Assembly: GCF_017833295.1 (NCBI RefSeq)
Contig: NZ_JAFIBW010000001.1
Location: 3,685,501-3,749,500, forward strand
Direction of reading: 5' to 3'
Length of the DNA: 64,000 nucleotides
From: Methylobacterium sp. PvR107
GTDB lineage: Bacteria > Pseudomonadota > Alphaproteobacteria > Rhizobiales > Beijerinckiaceae
Both the position numbers and the translations under genes were made by a program. Positions within the stretch are counted from its first letter, which is position 1, and the number at the start of each line of letters is the position of its first letter. Below the pieces are notes generated by a model. The model saw nothing but the letters and a program-made list of their open reading frames with translations, was not told the origin of the DNA and made no database searches. Shown here in pieces: positions 28,360 to 37,942 of this stretch.

Positions 28360-30336
28360 ATGACCCGACCCCTCACCTCCGTCCTCGTCGCCAATCGTGG
28401 CGAGATCGCGTGCCGGGTCCTGCGCACGGCGCGGCGCCTCGGGTTGCGGACGGTCGCGGTCTACTCGGAGGCCGACCGCGCGTCGCTGCACGTGGCCCTG
28501 GCCGACGAAGCCTACCCGATCGGGCCGGCGCCGGCCGTGGATTCCTACCTGCGGATCGATCGGATCGTGGAGGCCGCTTCGCGGGCCGGGGTCGATTGCC
28601 TCCATCCGGGATATGGCTTCCTGTCCGAGCATCCGGGCCTTGCGGAAGCCTGCGGGCAGGCCGGCATCGTCTTCGTCGGGCCGTCCGCCGCCGCGATCCG
28701 GGCCATGGGCCTGAAACATCGCGCCAAGGCGCTTGTTGCGGCAGCCGGCGTGCCCGTCGTTCCCGGCTATCATGGCGAGGATCAAGGGAGCGACACCCTC
28801 CGCGCCGAGGCCGAGACTGTCGGCTACCCCTTGCTCATCAAGGCGGTCGCCGGCGGGGGCGGGAAGGGGATCCGGCGCGTCGATGAGCCGACGGCCTTCA
28901 CCGAGGCCCTCGAGAGTGCGCGACGCGAGGCCGCGAGCGCCTTCGGCGAAGCGCAGGTCCTGCTCGAGCGGTACGTGCCGAACCCGCGCCATATCGAGGT
29001 TCAGGTCTTCTGCGACGCGCAGGGCGGCGCGGTCCACCTGTTCGAGCGCGACTGTTCCCTGCAGCGCCGCCATCAGAAGGTCATCGAGGAGGCGCCCGCG
29101 CCGGGCATGACGGCGGCGGTGCGCGCGGCGATGGGACAGGCCGCCCTCGATGCCGCCCGGGCGGTCAATTATGTCGGCGCCGGAACGGTCGAATTCCTCG
29201 CCGCTGGAGACCAAGCCCTCACGCCCGAGAGCTTCTGGTTCATGGAGATGAACACCCGTCTCCAAGTGGAGCATCCGGTCACCGAGGCGATTACTGGCCT
29301 CGACCTCGTCGCGTGGCAGTTCAAGGTCGCCGCCGGCGAGCCGCTTCCCGCAAGCCAGGACGAACTGCGGATCGAAGGGCACGCGATCGAGGCGCGGCTC
29401 TACGCCGAGGATCCGGCGGCGGGCTTTCTGCCCTCGACCGGCCGACTCCACGCGCTGCGCCTGCCCGAGGCCGTGCGCGTCGATACGGGCCTGCGTGCCG
29501 GCGACGTCGTCGGCCCTCACTACGACCCGCTGATCGCCAAGCTGATCGCCCACGGCCCAACGCGCGCCGAGGCCATCGCACGCCTGCGTCGGGCGCTCGA
29601 CGCGACCTGCGTTGCCGGACCGCGGACGAACCTTGCCTTCCTGCGGCGCCTGACCGCGTCCGAGGCCGTCCAGGCCGGCCGGTACGACACCGCCTTGATC
29701 GAGCGCCAGCGGGACAGGCTCGCGGAGTTCCCGTCGGACATCGACCCGGCCTGCATCGGCCTCGGGGTGCTGGCGCTGCTGGGCTTCGAGCCGCAGCCAA
29801 TGGAGGGCAGGACGGCTTCACCCTGGGATTGCGCCGACGGCTTTCAGCTCGGCGCGCCGCGCCGGCAGCCCTGGCCGCTCCGGATCGACGGTCGGCGCGA
29901 CGAGGTCACCCTGGTCTGGCCGGATCCCGGCGCGCGCGGCCCGCCGGAGGTCCGCTACCGGGGGAAAGCCTGTCCGACCCGCGCGGCTGAAGACCGGATG
30001 ATCGAGGTCGTGCCCACCGGGTGCGGGATTCTCGTCCTGCACGGGGGGCGCCAGATCAGCCTTCAGGCGCCCGATCCGGCGCAGGCCGCCTCGGCGCAGG
30101 CGGTGCAGGCGGGTGACGTCACCGCACCGATGCACGGCCGGATCGTTGCCGTCCATGTGGCGCCCGGTGACCGTGTCACGCGCGGCCAGCGCCTCGGCAC
30201 CATCGAGGCGATGAAGATGGAGCACACGCTCACCGCACCGGCAGACGGTACGGTCCGCGCGGTGACGGCCGAGCCCGGCCTGCAGGTGGCGGAGGGCGCC
30301 AGCCTGTTCACCCTGACGCAGGCGGAATCCGAATGA
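28360..30336 (+). CDS. liuD: 3-Methylcrotonyl-CoA carboxylase alpha (biotin carboxylase/biotinyl) subunit
   Basis: A 658-residue subunit that carboxylates its own biotin using ATP and bicarbonate. The biotin carboxylase domain comprises SVLVANRGEIACRVLR, LHPGYGFLSEHPGLAEAC, IKAVAGGGGKGIRRVD, HIEVQVFCDAQGGAVHLFER and the catalytic FMEMNTRLQVEHPVTE. A linker domain leads to the C-terminal biotinyl domain with EAMKMEH (biotinyl-Lys about 619). ATG at 28360 is chosen with GTGAGG upstream; a GTG at 28345 overlapping the beta stop is the alternative. Its stop overlaps the MaoC start (ATGA). Confidence 0.92.
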   Translation: MTRPLTSVLVANRGEIACRVLRTARRLGLRTVAVYSEADRASLHVALADEAYPIGPAPAVDSYLRIDRIVEAASRAGVDCLHPGYGFLSEHPGLAEACGQAGIVFVGPSAAAIRAMGLKHRAKALVAAAGVPVVPGYHGEDQGSDTLRAEAETVGYPLLIKAVAGGGGKGIRRVDEPTAFTEALESARREAASAFGEAQVLLERYVPNPRHIEVQVFCDAQGGAVHLFERDCSLQRRHQKVIEEAPAPGMTAAVRAAMGQAALDAARAVNYVGAGTVEFLAAGDQALTPESFWFMEMNTRLQVEHPVTEAITGLDLVAWQFKVAAGEPLPASQDELRIEGHAIEARLYAEDPAAGFLPSTGRLHALRLPEAVRVDTGLRAGDVVGPHYDPLIAKLIAHGPTRAEAIARLRRALDATCVAGPRTNLAFLRRLTASEAVQAGRYDTALIERQRDRLAEFPSDIDPACIGLGVLALLGFEPQPMEGRTASPWDCADGFQLGAPRRQPWPLRIDGRRDEVTLVWPDPGARGPPEVRYRGKACPTRAAEDRMIEVVPTGCGILVLHGGRQISLQAPDPAQAASAQAVQAGDVTAPMHGRIVAVHVAPGDRVTRGQRLGTIEAMKMEHTLTAPADGTVRAVTAEPGLQVAEGASLFTLTQAESE

Positions 30337-30830
30337 CTCCCTCCTCCCACGCGCCCCACCCGCGGGGCGGCCTCTATTTCGAGGATTTCGAGGTCGGCGC
30401 GGTCCTGTCCCATCGGCTCACCCGCACGGTGACGCAGACGGACAACATCCTGTTCTCGAGCATGACGCTCAACCCGCAGCCCCTCCACATCGACGCGCAT
30501 TTCTGCGCGACCGAGACGGAGTGGGGTCGGCCGCTGATGAACTCGCTGTTCACGCTCGGGCTGATGATCGGCATCGCGGTCAACGACCTGACGCTGGGCA
30601 CCACGATCGGCAATCTCGGCATGACCGAGGTGCGCTTCCCGGCCCCGCTCTTCGAGGGCGACACCATCCGCGTGACCACCGAGGTGGCGGCGAAGCGCGT
30701 CTCGCGCTCCCGCGCCGATGCGGGGATCGTCGATCTCATCCACCGGGCCTACCGGCAGGATGACGTTCTGGTTGCCGAGTGCCGCAGGCAGGCGTTCATG
30801 CGGCGTCGGCCCGCAACGAGCGGAGCGTGA
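30333..30830 (+). CDS. MaoC-family (R)-specific enoyl-CoA hydratase of leucine degradation
   Basis: A 165-residue single hot-dog MaoC hydratase. Segments are GLYFEDFEVGAVLSHRLTRT, NILFSSMTLNPQPLHIDAHF (the usual Asp/His pair region with N and H) and GNLGMTEVRFPAPLFEGDTI. It sits between methylcrotonyl-CoA carboxylase and a CitE-like lyase with overlapping stops and starts. By position it should hydrate 3-methylglutaconyl-CoA. The classical enzyme for this step is a crotonase (LiuC). A MaoC protein here matches the gene order of actinobacterial clusters (Rv2499c-like), where the product would be the (R)-isomer of HMG-CoA. That assignment is inferred. Confidence 0.8.
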   Translation: MTPSSHAPHPRGGLYFEDFEVGAVLSHRLTRTVTQTDNILFSSMTLNPQPLHIDAHFCATETEWGRPLMNSLFTLGLMIGIAVNDLTLGTTIGNLGMTEVRFPAPLFEGDTIRVTTEVAAKRVSRSRADAGIVDLIHRAYRQDDVLVAECRRQAFMRRRPATSGA

Positions 30831-30835
30831 CGCCG

Positions 30836-31726
30836 ATGCGCGCGCTGCTGTTCGTTCCGGGCGACGCCCCGCGGAAGCTCGAGACGGCGCTGAACGCCGG
30901 TGCCGACGCCCTCATCGTCGACCTGGAGGATTCGGTCGCCGCGAGTGGGAAGGCGGCGGCGCGCCGGCAGGCCGCCGCGTTCCTGAAGGAGGTCGGGAGC
31001 GCCGCCGGGGGGCCGGTTGTTTTCGTGCGCGTGAACGCGCTCGGGACGGGCTGGGCCGAGGACGACCTCGCGGCGGTGATGCCGGCGCGACCTTACGGCA
31101 TCGTCCTGCCCAAAGCCGTCATGAGCGCGGACATCCGCGCGCTCGATGCACATCTCCACCGGCTCGAGGCCGCCAGCGGCATCGCTGCCGGCGCGACGCG
31201 GATCCTGCCCATCGCCACCGAGACGGCCCGCGCCGTCCTCGCGCTGACGACCCTGTCCGAGGGGCATCCGCGTCTCTGCGGGATCACCTGGGGGGCGGAG
31301 GATCTCTCCGCCGATCTGGGGGCCGAGACCAACCGCGACGGGACCGGCGCCTGGACCGGTCCGTATCGCCTGGCGCGCGATCTCACCCTGCTCGCGGCGG
31401 CCGCAGCCGAGACAGACGCGATCGACACGGTTCATCTCGCCTATCGGGACCTCGCGGCGCTCGAACGGGAATGCCGCGCGGCGCGCCGGGACGGGTTCGT
31501 CGGGAAGTTGGCGATCCACCCGGCCCAGATTCCCATCATCAACGCGGCCTTCTCGCCCTCCAAGGCGGCCCTGGCCGAAGCGCAGGCCGTGGTCACGGCC
31601 TTCGCGGGTTCGCCGGGGACGGGGGTGATCGGGCAGGGTGGGGCCATGCTCGACCGCCCCCACCTGCGCCGCGCCGAGCGGCTGCTGGAGCGCTTCGACC
31701 GGGGCGTCCCTCCGGGCAAGGCGTGA
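30836..31726 (+). CDS. HpcH/HpaI-CitE-type CoA-ester lyase (probable HMG-CoA/citramalyl-CoA lyase)
   Basis: A 296-residue TIM-barrel lyase. The start RALLFVPGDAPRKLETALNA, then GADALIVDLEDSV (metal-binding Glu/Asp), VRVNALGTGW, PKAVMSADIRAL and GKLAIHPAQIPIIN are CitE/Mcl signatures. No citrate lyase alpha or gamma genes are near, so it is not part of citrate lyase. Its place after MaoC, carboxylase and isovaleryl-CoA dehydrogenase genes points to cleavage of HMG-CoA to acetyl-CoA and acetoacetate in place of the canonical HMG-CoA lyase, as described for Rv2498c of M. tuberculosis. A GTG 9 bp upstream overlapping the MaoC stop is an alternative start. Confidence 0.8.
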   Translation: MRALLFVPGDAPRKLETALNAGADALIVDLEDSVAASGKAAARRQAAAFLKEVGSAAGGPVVFVRVNALGTGWAEDDLAAVMPARPYGIVLPKAVMSADIRALDAHLHRLEAASGIAAGATRILPIATETARAVLALTTLSEGHPRLCGITWGAEDLSADLGAETNRDGTGAWTGPYRLARDLTLLAAAAAETDAIDTVHLAYRDLAALERECRAARRDGFVGKLAIHPAQIPIINAAFSPSKAALAEAQAVVTAFAGSPGTGVIGQGGAMLDRPHLRRAERLLERFDRGVPPGKA

Positions 31727-31769
31727 GGCCGGGACCGCGTGCGGGCGGGATGGCCTCAGGGCAAGCATC

Positions 31770-31787
31770 CGGCACGAGGCGGTGCCG
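31770..31787. terminator. Small hairpin between convergent operons
   Basis: CGGCAC-N6-GTGCCG lies in the 63-bp gap between the convergent stops of the lyase and E2 genes. It could act as a bidirectional terminator, but there is no T-run on either side. Confidence 0.3.
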
Positions 31788-31789
31788 AG

Positions 31790-33004
31790 CTACGCATCCA
31801 CGAAGATCAGAGCCGGCGTTTCCAAGAGCGTCTTGATCCGCTGGACGAACACAGCCGCATCCCAGCCGTCGATGACGCGATGGTCGAAGCTCGACGACAG
31901 ATTCATCATCTTGCGCGGGATGAACGCCGCCCCGTTCCAGACCGGCCGCATCGCGATCCTGTTGACGCCGATGATGGCGACCTCCGGATGGTTGATGATC
32001 GGGGTCGAGGCGATGCCGCCCAAGGCACCGAGCGAGGTGATGGTGATCGTCGAGCCGCTCAATTCCTGCCGCGTGGCGGAGCCCGTTCGGGCCGCCTCCG
32101 AGAGGCGGTTCAGTTCGGCGGCGCAGTCCCAGAGGTCCCGCGCCTCCACGTGCCGGACGACGGGAACGACGAGACCCGCGGGGGTCTGGGTCGCGACGCC
32201 GATTTGCACGCTGCCGTGCTGGTGGAGGATGCCGGCTTCATCGTCGTAGAGCGCGTTCAGGTGCGGATGGTCGGCGATGGCTCTCACCAGAGCCTGCATC
32301 AGGACCGGGAGCAGCGTCAGCTTCGGTCGCTCCGCGCGCCGGTTCGCGTTGAGCGCGGACCTGAGATCCTCGAGCGCCGTGACGTCGACCTCCTCGACAT
32401 AGGTGATGTGGGGAATGCGCGAGGCCGCGAGGGTCATCTTCTCCGCGATCTTGCGGCGGACACCCGTGACTTTGATCTGCTCGACCGTTGTGTTCGGACT
32501 GGGGCTTGGCGTCCCCGTCCCTCGCGCGCCACCGGTCAGATAGGCGTCGAGGTCCTCGTGCGTCACGCGGCCTGAAGGCCCCGAGCCGGGCACACGACCC
32601 AGATCGATTCCGGCCTTGCATGCGCGATGCCTGACCGCCGGCGACGCGCTCGCCTTCCCACCCTCCCTATGCCCGGCGGCAGGATCACGGCCGGGCGCAG
32701 GGGAGGGCTGATCCGCGTTCGTCACGGGGAGGCCGTCGGGGACTTGATCGGCATCGCCCGCATCCTCGACCGCCAGACGGATCAGCGGCGCGCCGACAGC
32801 GACGACGTCGCCGGCCTCGGCCCCGAGCCACACGACGCGCCCCGTCACCGGCGAGGGGATCTCCGTGGTCGCCTTGTCGGTGGTGACGGCGGCCAGCACG
32901 GCGTCCTCATGGACGAACTCGCCCATTTTCACGAACCACTCGGCCAGTTCGGCTTCGGCGATCCCCTCGCCGATATCGGGCATGGTGATCAGGTGCTCGC
33001 CCAT
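31790..33004 (-). CDS. bkdB: Branched-chain 2-oxoacid dehydrogenase E2 (dihydrolipoamide acyltransferase)
   Basis: A 404-residue E2 core. It has one N-terminal lipoyl domain (IGEGIAEAELAEWFVK; lipoyl-Lys44 in TTDKATTEIP), a Pro/Ala linker, a peripheral subunit-binding domain (ASPAVRHRACKAGIDLGRV, then GRVTHEDLDAYL), and a catalytic domain ending in SFDHRVIDGWDAAVF with catalytic His about 375. It transfers acyl groups from lipoyl to CoA to give isovaleryl-, isobutyryl- or 2-methylbutyryl-CoA. The start codon is one base from the E1beta stop (TGACATG). No E3 gene is in this operon, so it must share dihydrolipoyl dehydrogenase with other complexes. Confidence 0.9.
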   Translation of the reverse strand: MGEHLITMPDIGEGIAEAELAEWFVKMGEFVHEDAVLAAVTTDKATTEIPSPVTGRVVWLGAEAGDVVAVGAPLIRLAVEDAGDADQVPDGLPVTNADQPSPAPGRDPAAGHREGGKASASPAVRHRACKAGIDLGRVPGSGPSGRVTHEDLDAYLTGGARGTGTPSPSPNTTVEQIKVTGVRRKIAEKMTLAASRIPHITYVEEVDVTALEDLRSALNANRRAERPKLTLLPVLMQALVRAIADHPHLNALYDDEAGILHQHGSVQIGVATQTPAGLVVPVVRHVEARDLWDCAAELNRLSEAARTGSATRQELSGSTITITSLGALGGIASTPIINHPEVAIIGVNRIAMRPVWNGAAFIPRKMMNLSSSFDHRVIDGWDAAVFVQRIKTLLETPALIFVDA

Positions 33005-33005
33005 G

Positions 33006-34019
33006 TCAGGCCTCCACCGTCTCGACCAGCGCACGCGCCACACGTCCCGGCCCGGGGAAGTAGTCCCATTCCTGCGCGTGCGGATAAGGCGTGTCCCATC
33101 CGGCAACCCGGGCGACCGGTGCCTCGAGATGGTAGAAGCAGGTCTCCTGGATGAGGGCAGCCAGTTCTGCGCCGAACCCCGACGTCAGCGTCGCCTCGTG
33201 GATGACCACGCAGCGACCGGTCTTGGCGACGGAGGCAACCATCGTGTCGAGATCGTATGGAACCAGGGTACGCAGATCGATGATCTCGGCGTCGATGCCG
33301 GTCTCCGCGACGGCCGCCTGTGCGACATGCACCATCGTCCCGTAGGCCAGCACCGTGACGTCTGATCCCGCACGAACAATGGACGCCTTTCCGAGCGGGA
33401 GAGCGAAGTGGCCGGCCGGAACGTCGCTGGCCGCGTGCTTCGACCACGGCGTGACGGGGCGCTCGTGATGCCCGTCGAAGGGGCCGTTGTAGAGCCGCTT
33501 CGGCTCGAGGAAGATCACGGGATCCGGATCCTCGATCGCTGCGATGAGCAGCCCCTTGGCATCGTAGGGGTTTGAGGGGACGACGGTCTTGAGCCCCGAG
33601 ACGTGGGTGAAGAGCGCCTCCGGGCTCTGGCTGTGGGTCTGTCCGCCGAAGATGCCGCCGCCCGTCGGCATGCGGATCACCAAGGGGCAGGTAAACTCGC
33701 CGTTCGAGCGATACCGCAGCCGCGCGGCCTCCGACACGATCTGGTCGTAGGCCGGGTACACGTAATCGGCGAATTGGATCTCGACGCAGGGCCGCAGGCC
33801 GTAGGCGGCCATGCCGACGGCCGTTCCCACGATCCCGGATTCGCTGACGGGTGCGTCGAAGCAGCGTGACGTTCCGTATTTCTGCTGTAGCCCGTAGGTG
33901 CAGCGGAAGACGCCGCCGAAATAGCCGACATCCTCGCCGAAGACGACGACGCTCTCGTCGCGCGCCATCATCACGTCCATCGCGTCACGGATGGCTTCGA
34001 CCATCGACATGCGCGGCAT
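33006..34019 (-). CDS. bkdA2: Branched-chain 2-oxoacid dehydrogenase E1 beta subunit
   Basis: A 337-residue transketolase-type subunit. Recognisable segments are SMVEAIRDAMDVMMARDESV, VFGEDVGYFGGVFRCTYGL, FDAPVSESGIVGTAVGMAAY, IRMPTGGGIFGGQTHSQSPE and VVIHEATLTSGFGAELAALI. With E1alpha it decarboxylates branched-chain 2-oxoacids. The GGVFR segment and long GIFGGQTHSQSPEA loop resemble BCKDH E1beta more than pyruvate dehydrogenase E1beta. It sits 3 bp from the E1alpha stop and immediately before E2. Confidence 0.9.
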   Translation of the reverse strand: MPRMSMVEAIRDAMDVMMARDESVVVFGEDVGYFGGVFRCTYGLQQKYGTSRCFDAPVSESGIVGTAVGMAAYGLRPCVEIQFADYVYPAYDQIVSEAARLRYRSNGEFTCPLVIRMPTGGGIFGGQTHSQSPEALFTHVSGLKTVVPSNPYDAKGLLIAAIEDPDPVIFLEPKRLYNGPFDGHHERPVTPWSKHAASDVPAGHFALPLGKASIVRAGSDVTVLAYGTMVHVAQAAVAETGIDAEIIDLRTLVPYDLDTMVASVAKTGRCVVIHEATLTSGFGAELAALIQETCFYHLEAPVARVAGWDTPYPHAQEWDYFPGPGRVARALVETVEA

Positions 34020-34022
34020 GGC

Positions 34023-35308
<1,286 letters not shown>

Positions 35309-35753
35309 AGCCAGGGTCGATCAATCCACGAAATTCCGGTGCTCCATCGAAAGATGGCTGCCCGGTATCTCTCTCAGAACACGTCCCCGGGCGGCTTGCG
35401 ATGTGTGGGCGGGTGGCGCGTTGACGGGTGAAGGAGCTGCCGATGCCCAACCGAAGTCCGGTGAAAGGTCACCTTGAGCCCGCCGGCCGAGCCGTATCGA
35501 ATGTCCGCTTCACGGCTTCAGTCGCCGGAACCAAACCGGCGGCATTCAGCCAGATCCAGTCCCGCAGGGTTGTGGCTTTTAATGACCGGAGTGGGTCAAT
35601 TTTTCGCGTTGGCGAGGGCCTTCCCGGACTACGACGCGGATGTCGGCGGGATCCGGTACTTTCGACTGGTCTGTCGCCCTCGACAGAGCGTGTGTGCTGA
35701 CCGGCCCGACGCAGCCGCGGGCCGAGGCAGCTACGAATACCGCCGCCGGCCCG
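35309..35753. other. Intergenic stretch with cassette upstream remnant at right end
   Basis: About 445 bp with no supportable gene. The right part (about 35659-35753) aligns, with divergence, to sequence upstream of the intact DUF3489 gene at about 48413-48480 (shared TTCGACTGG, GAGCGTGTGTG and GACGCAGCCG in the same order). It therefore belongs to the deleted cassette copy. Confidence 0.45.
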
Positions 35754-36590
35754 ACGACCGTCCCCCTGAACCGGACCGAGGCTGGCCTGCTGCAGGCCGC
35801 CGCTGCGGACGGAGGCCGTCTGACACCGCATGCCGCGATGAAGCCCGCTACCCACGCCCACACCGCCCGGCGGAGGGAAGGCGCGCATCTGCGCACCGGG
35901 CGCATCCGGGACGAGCGCGGCCAGGCGATGACCCCGAGCCACACGGCCAAGGGCGCGCGGCGCTACCGGTACTACGTCAGCCGGGCGGCGGTACGGGAGC
36001 GGCCAACCTGTGCGGTCCGGCGCATCGCAGCCCACGCGGTCGAGGCCAGCGTGGTCCAGGCGCTGCGCGCGACGCTTCTCTCAACTGGCGCATCCGCCTC
36101 GCCATCCGATCCAGTGTCCGAGATCCTCAGCGACGCCGAGGTGATCGCGACCCACCTCGCGCGGGTGACGGTCCGTCCCGACGCGCTGTTGATCGAGTTG
36201 GTCGGCGGGGACGAGCATGATCCGATCCGCAATCCCTGGTCGCCCGCGGGGCATCGCCGCCGCCGGGAGATCGTCGTGCCCCCGGGGGTGGAGCGCGATG
36301 GCTTGCGGCCGATGAAGGTCGAAGACCGCGCGCGCATCCTCACGGCCATCGCCCGCAGCCGCGCCTGGGTCGACGACCTCGTCGCGGTGCGTGCGGTGGG
36401 CACCGCGGCCATCGCGCTGCGCGAGGGCTGTAGCGAACGCGCGGTGCAGATGGTGTTGCCGCTCGCCCATCTCGCCCCGCGGATCGTGCGGGCCATCGTC
36501 GACGGGCGCCTGCCGCGCGGCATCGGTGTCCGACACCTGGCCGGGCTGCCGGCATCCTGGGCGGAGCAGGAGCACGCCCTGGGCCTGTGA
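35754..36590 (+). pseudogene. Chimeric remnant: DUF3489 N-terminus fused to serine-recombinase C-terminus
   Basis: The frame begins with an ACG in place of the ATG of the DUF3489 gene and runs through NRTEAGLLQAAAADGGRL, matching TRTEAGILQAAAADEGRL of the intact protein at 48673. Near 35850 it switches, in frame, to the C-terminal third of the serine recombinase encoded at 49751: RRYRYYVSR, REIVVPPGVERDGLRPMKVE and LAPRIVRAIVDGRLPRGIGV match RYRYYVSR, QAIVVPPGREGDRLRAMKAE and LSPRIVRAIVEARLPRGIGL. The rest of DUF3489, all of DUF2924 and the recombinase catalytic domain are missing, about 1.85 kb relative to the intact cassette. It cannot recombine DNA. Confidence 0.8.
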
Positions 36591-36976
36591 GCGCATCGCC
36601 GCGCCACCGCATCGACGCGCCGGGTCCATCACCGGGCGATCCGATCCCCCGCCGTCGGAGCCGAACGTCAGCGCTACCATCCTTGCGTCGTCGGCGACCG
36701 CTCGCGTTCGCATCGCCGTGCGCCCGCGGCGAACGACCTATGCATCGGTCATCGAATCAAGTGCGCGGAAACAAGTTTGGCAGCAGCGGAGACGGCGACC
36801 TCGTTCAGGCGCCTATCCGTGGTCTGACGGGGTGGAGACTGATAAATCGTCGTGGAGACGTCGCGAAGCCGCGGACACCGCCGCATTTTTCGTCTCGACC
36901 ACCAGGCACGCAGTTTCCAAAAACTGCCTGGTGGTGGAGGCAGTCACATGCGAACCCGTCTCCAACCAATTTTCGC
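36591..36976. other. Stretch between cassette remnant and IS21 left end
   Basis: No gene is supported. It contains a stem-loop at 36898-36935 (arms ACCACCAGG...CAGTTT and AAACTG CCTGGTGGT with a 4-nt bulge) that could be a terminator or a relic of an att or repeat site. The missing 5' part of the tyrosine recombinase truncated at 39541 is not found here. Confidence 0.45.
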
Positions 36977-37043
36977 TGTAAAGGGCGGACCAATTCCAGG
37001 CCGCCGTGTCGGAGCAAAATCAGGCCACTGGCAACGTGCAGCT

Positions 37044-37083
37044 CGAACGAAGAAGGGGCCCGATCGGGCCCCTTCTTCGTTCG
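37044..37083. terminator. Perfect 40-bp palindrome downstream of istB
   Basis: The two 20-bp halves are exact reverse complements; the left half is CGAACGAAGAAGGGGCCCGA. It lies 17 bp after the istB stop, inside the left end of the IS21 element. It would form a very stable hairpin, a candidate bidirectional terminator protecting the IS from read-through. Confidence 0.6.
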
Positions 37084-37099
37084 TCGCCGATCGTAAGGG

Positions 37100-37942
37100 T
37101 CAGGCCGGCGGGATCTCGCCCGTCTCGGGGTCGTGAGGATCGGCGGTGGCCTGGTTTTGCTCCGCCCCTTCGGCCCGGCCGCGCCGGCTGCGGGAAGTTT
37201 TGAGGCGGTAGCTGTTGCCGTTCAGGCTCAGGATGCTGACGTGGTGGGTCAGCCGGTCGAGCAGCGCGCCCGTGAGCCGTTCCGAGCCCAGAACTGACGT
37301 CCAGTCCTCAAACGGGAGGTTCGAGGTCACCACGGTCGAGCCACGCTCGTAGCGCTGCGAGAAGACCTCAAACAGCAACTCCGCCCCCGTCGACGACAGC
37401 GGCACGTAGCCGAGTTCGTCGACGATCAGGAGCTTGACCGCGGCTAGTTCGCGCTGAAGCCGGAGCAGACGACGCTCGTCGCGCGCCTCCAGGAGTTGGT
37501 TGACCAGCGAGGCCGCGGTGGTGAACGTGACCGAGAAGCCCTTCTGGCAAGCCGCCAAGCCGAGAGCCAAGGCGATGTGGGTCTTGCCAGTGCCCGAGTT
37601 GCCAAGTGCGATGACGTTCTCCCGGCCGAGGATGTAGCCACAGCGGGCCAGTTCCAGCACGAGCATCTTGTTCAGGCTCGGGATCGCGGCAAAGTCGAAC
37701 GTGTCGAGGCTCTTCACCGCCGGGAAGCGCGCCGCCCGGATGCGGCGCTCGACCATGCGCCGCTCACGGTCGATCAGCTCCAGTTCAACCAGCCGCAACA
37801 GGTAGCGCGAGTGGTCCAGGCCGCTCTGAGCGCACTCGCGGGCAACCTTGTCGTACTCGCGCAGCACCGTGGGCAGCTTGAGCTGCTTGAGGTGGTGAGC
37901 CAGCAGGACGCCCGGCGTGGTCTCGTCGCGCGCCAGGCTCAT
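37100..37942 (-). CDS. istB: IstB: IS21 transposition helper ATPase
   Basis: A 280-residue AAA+ ATPase that assists the IstA transposase in target selection. Segments are KLPTVLREYDKVARECAQSG, Walker A GNSGTGKTH, FTTAASLVNQLLEARDERRL, Walker B LLIVDELGYVPLS and a sensor/arginine region with YERGSTVVTSNLPFEDW. The start ATG overlaps the istA stop (ATGA), normal for IS21. It appears intact; the C-terminal tail of about 35 residues is charged and variable. Confidence 0.92.
   Translation of the reverse strand: MSLARDETTPGVLLAHHLKQLKLPTVLREYDKVARECAQSGLDHSRYLLRLVELELIDRERRMVERRIRAARFPAVKSLDTFDFAAIPSLNKMLVLELARCGYILGRENVIALGNSGTGKTHIALALGLAACQKGFSVTFTTAASLVNQLLEARDERRLLRLQRELAAVKLLIVDELGYVPLSSTGAELLFEVFSQRYERGSTVVTSNLPFEDWTSVLGSERLTGALLDRLTHHVSILSLNGNSYRLKTSRSRRGRAEGAEQNQATADPHDPETGEIPPA

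Noticed and set aside
30836..31726. Citrate lyase beta subunit
   Set aside because: The alpha and gamma subunits and the CitC/CitG accessory genes are absent; context is leucine catabolism.
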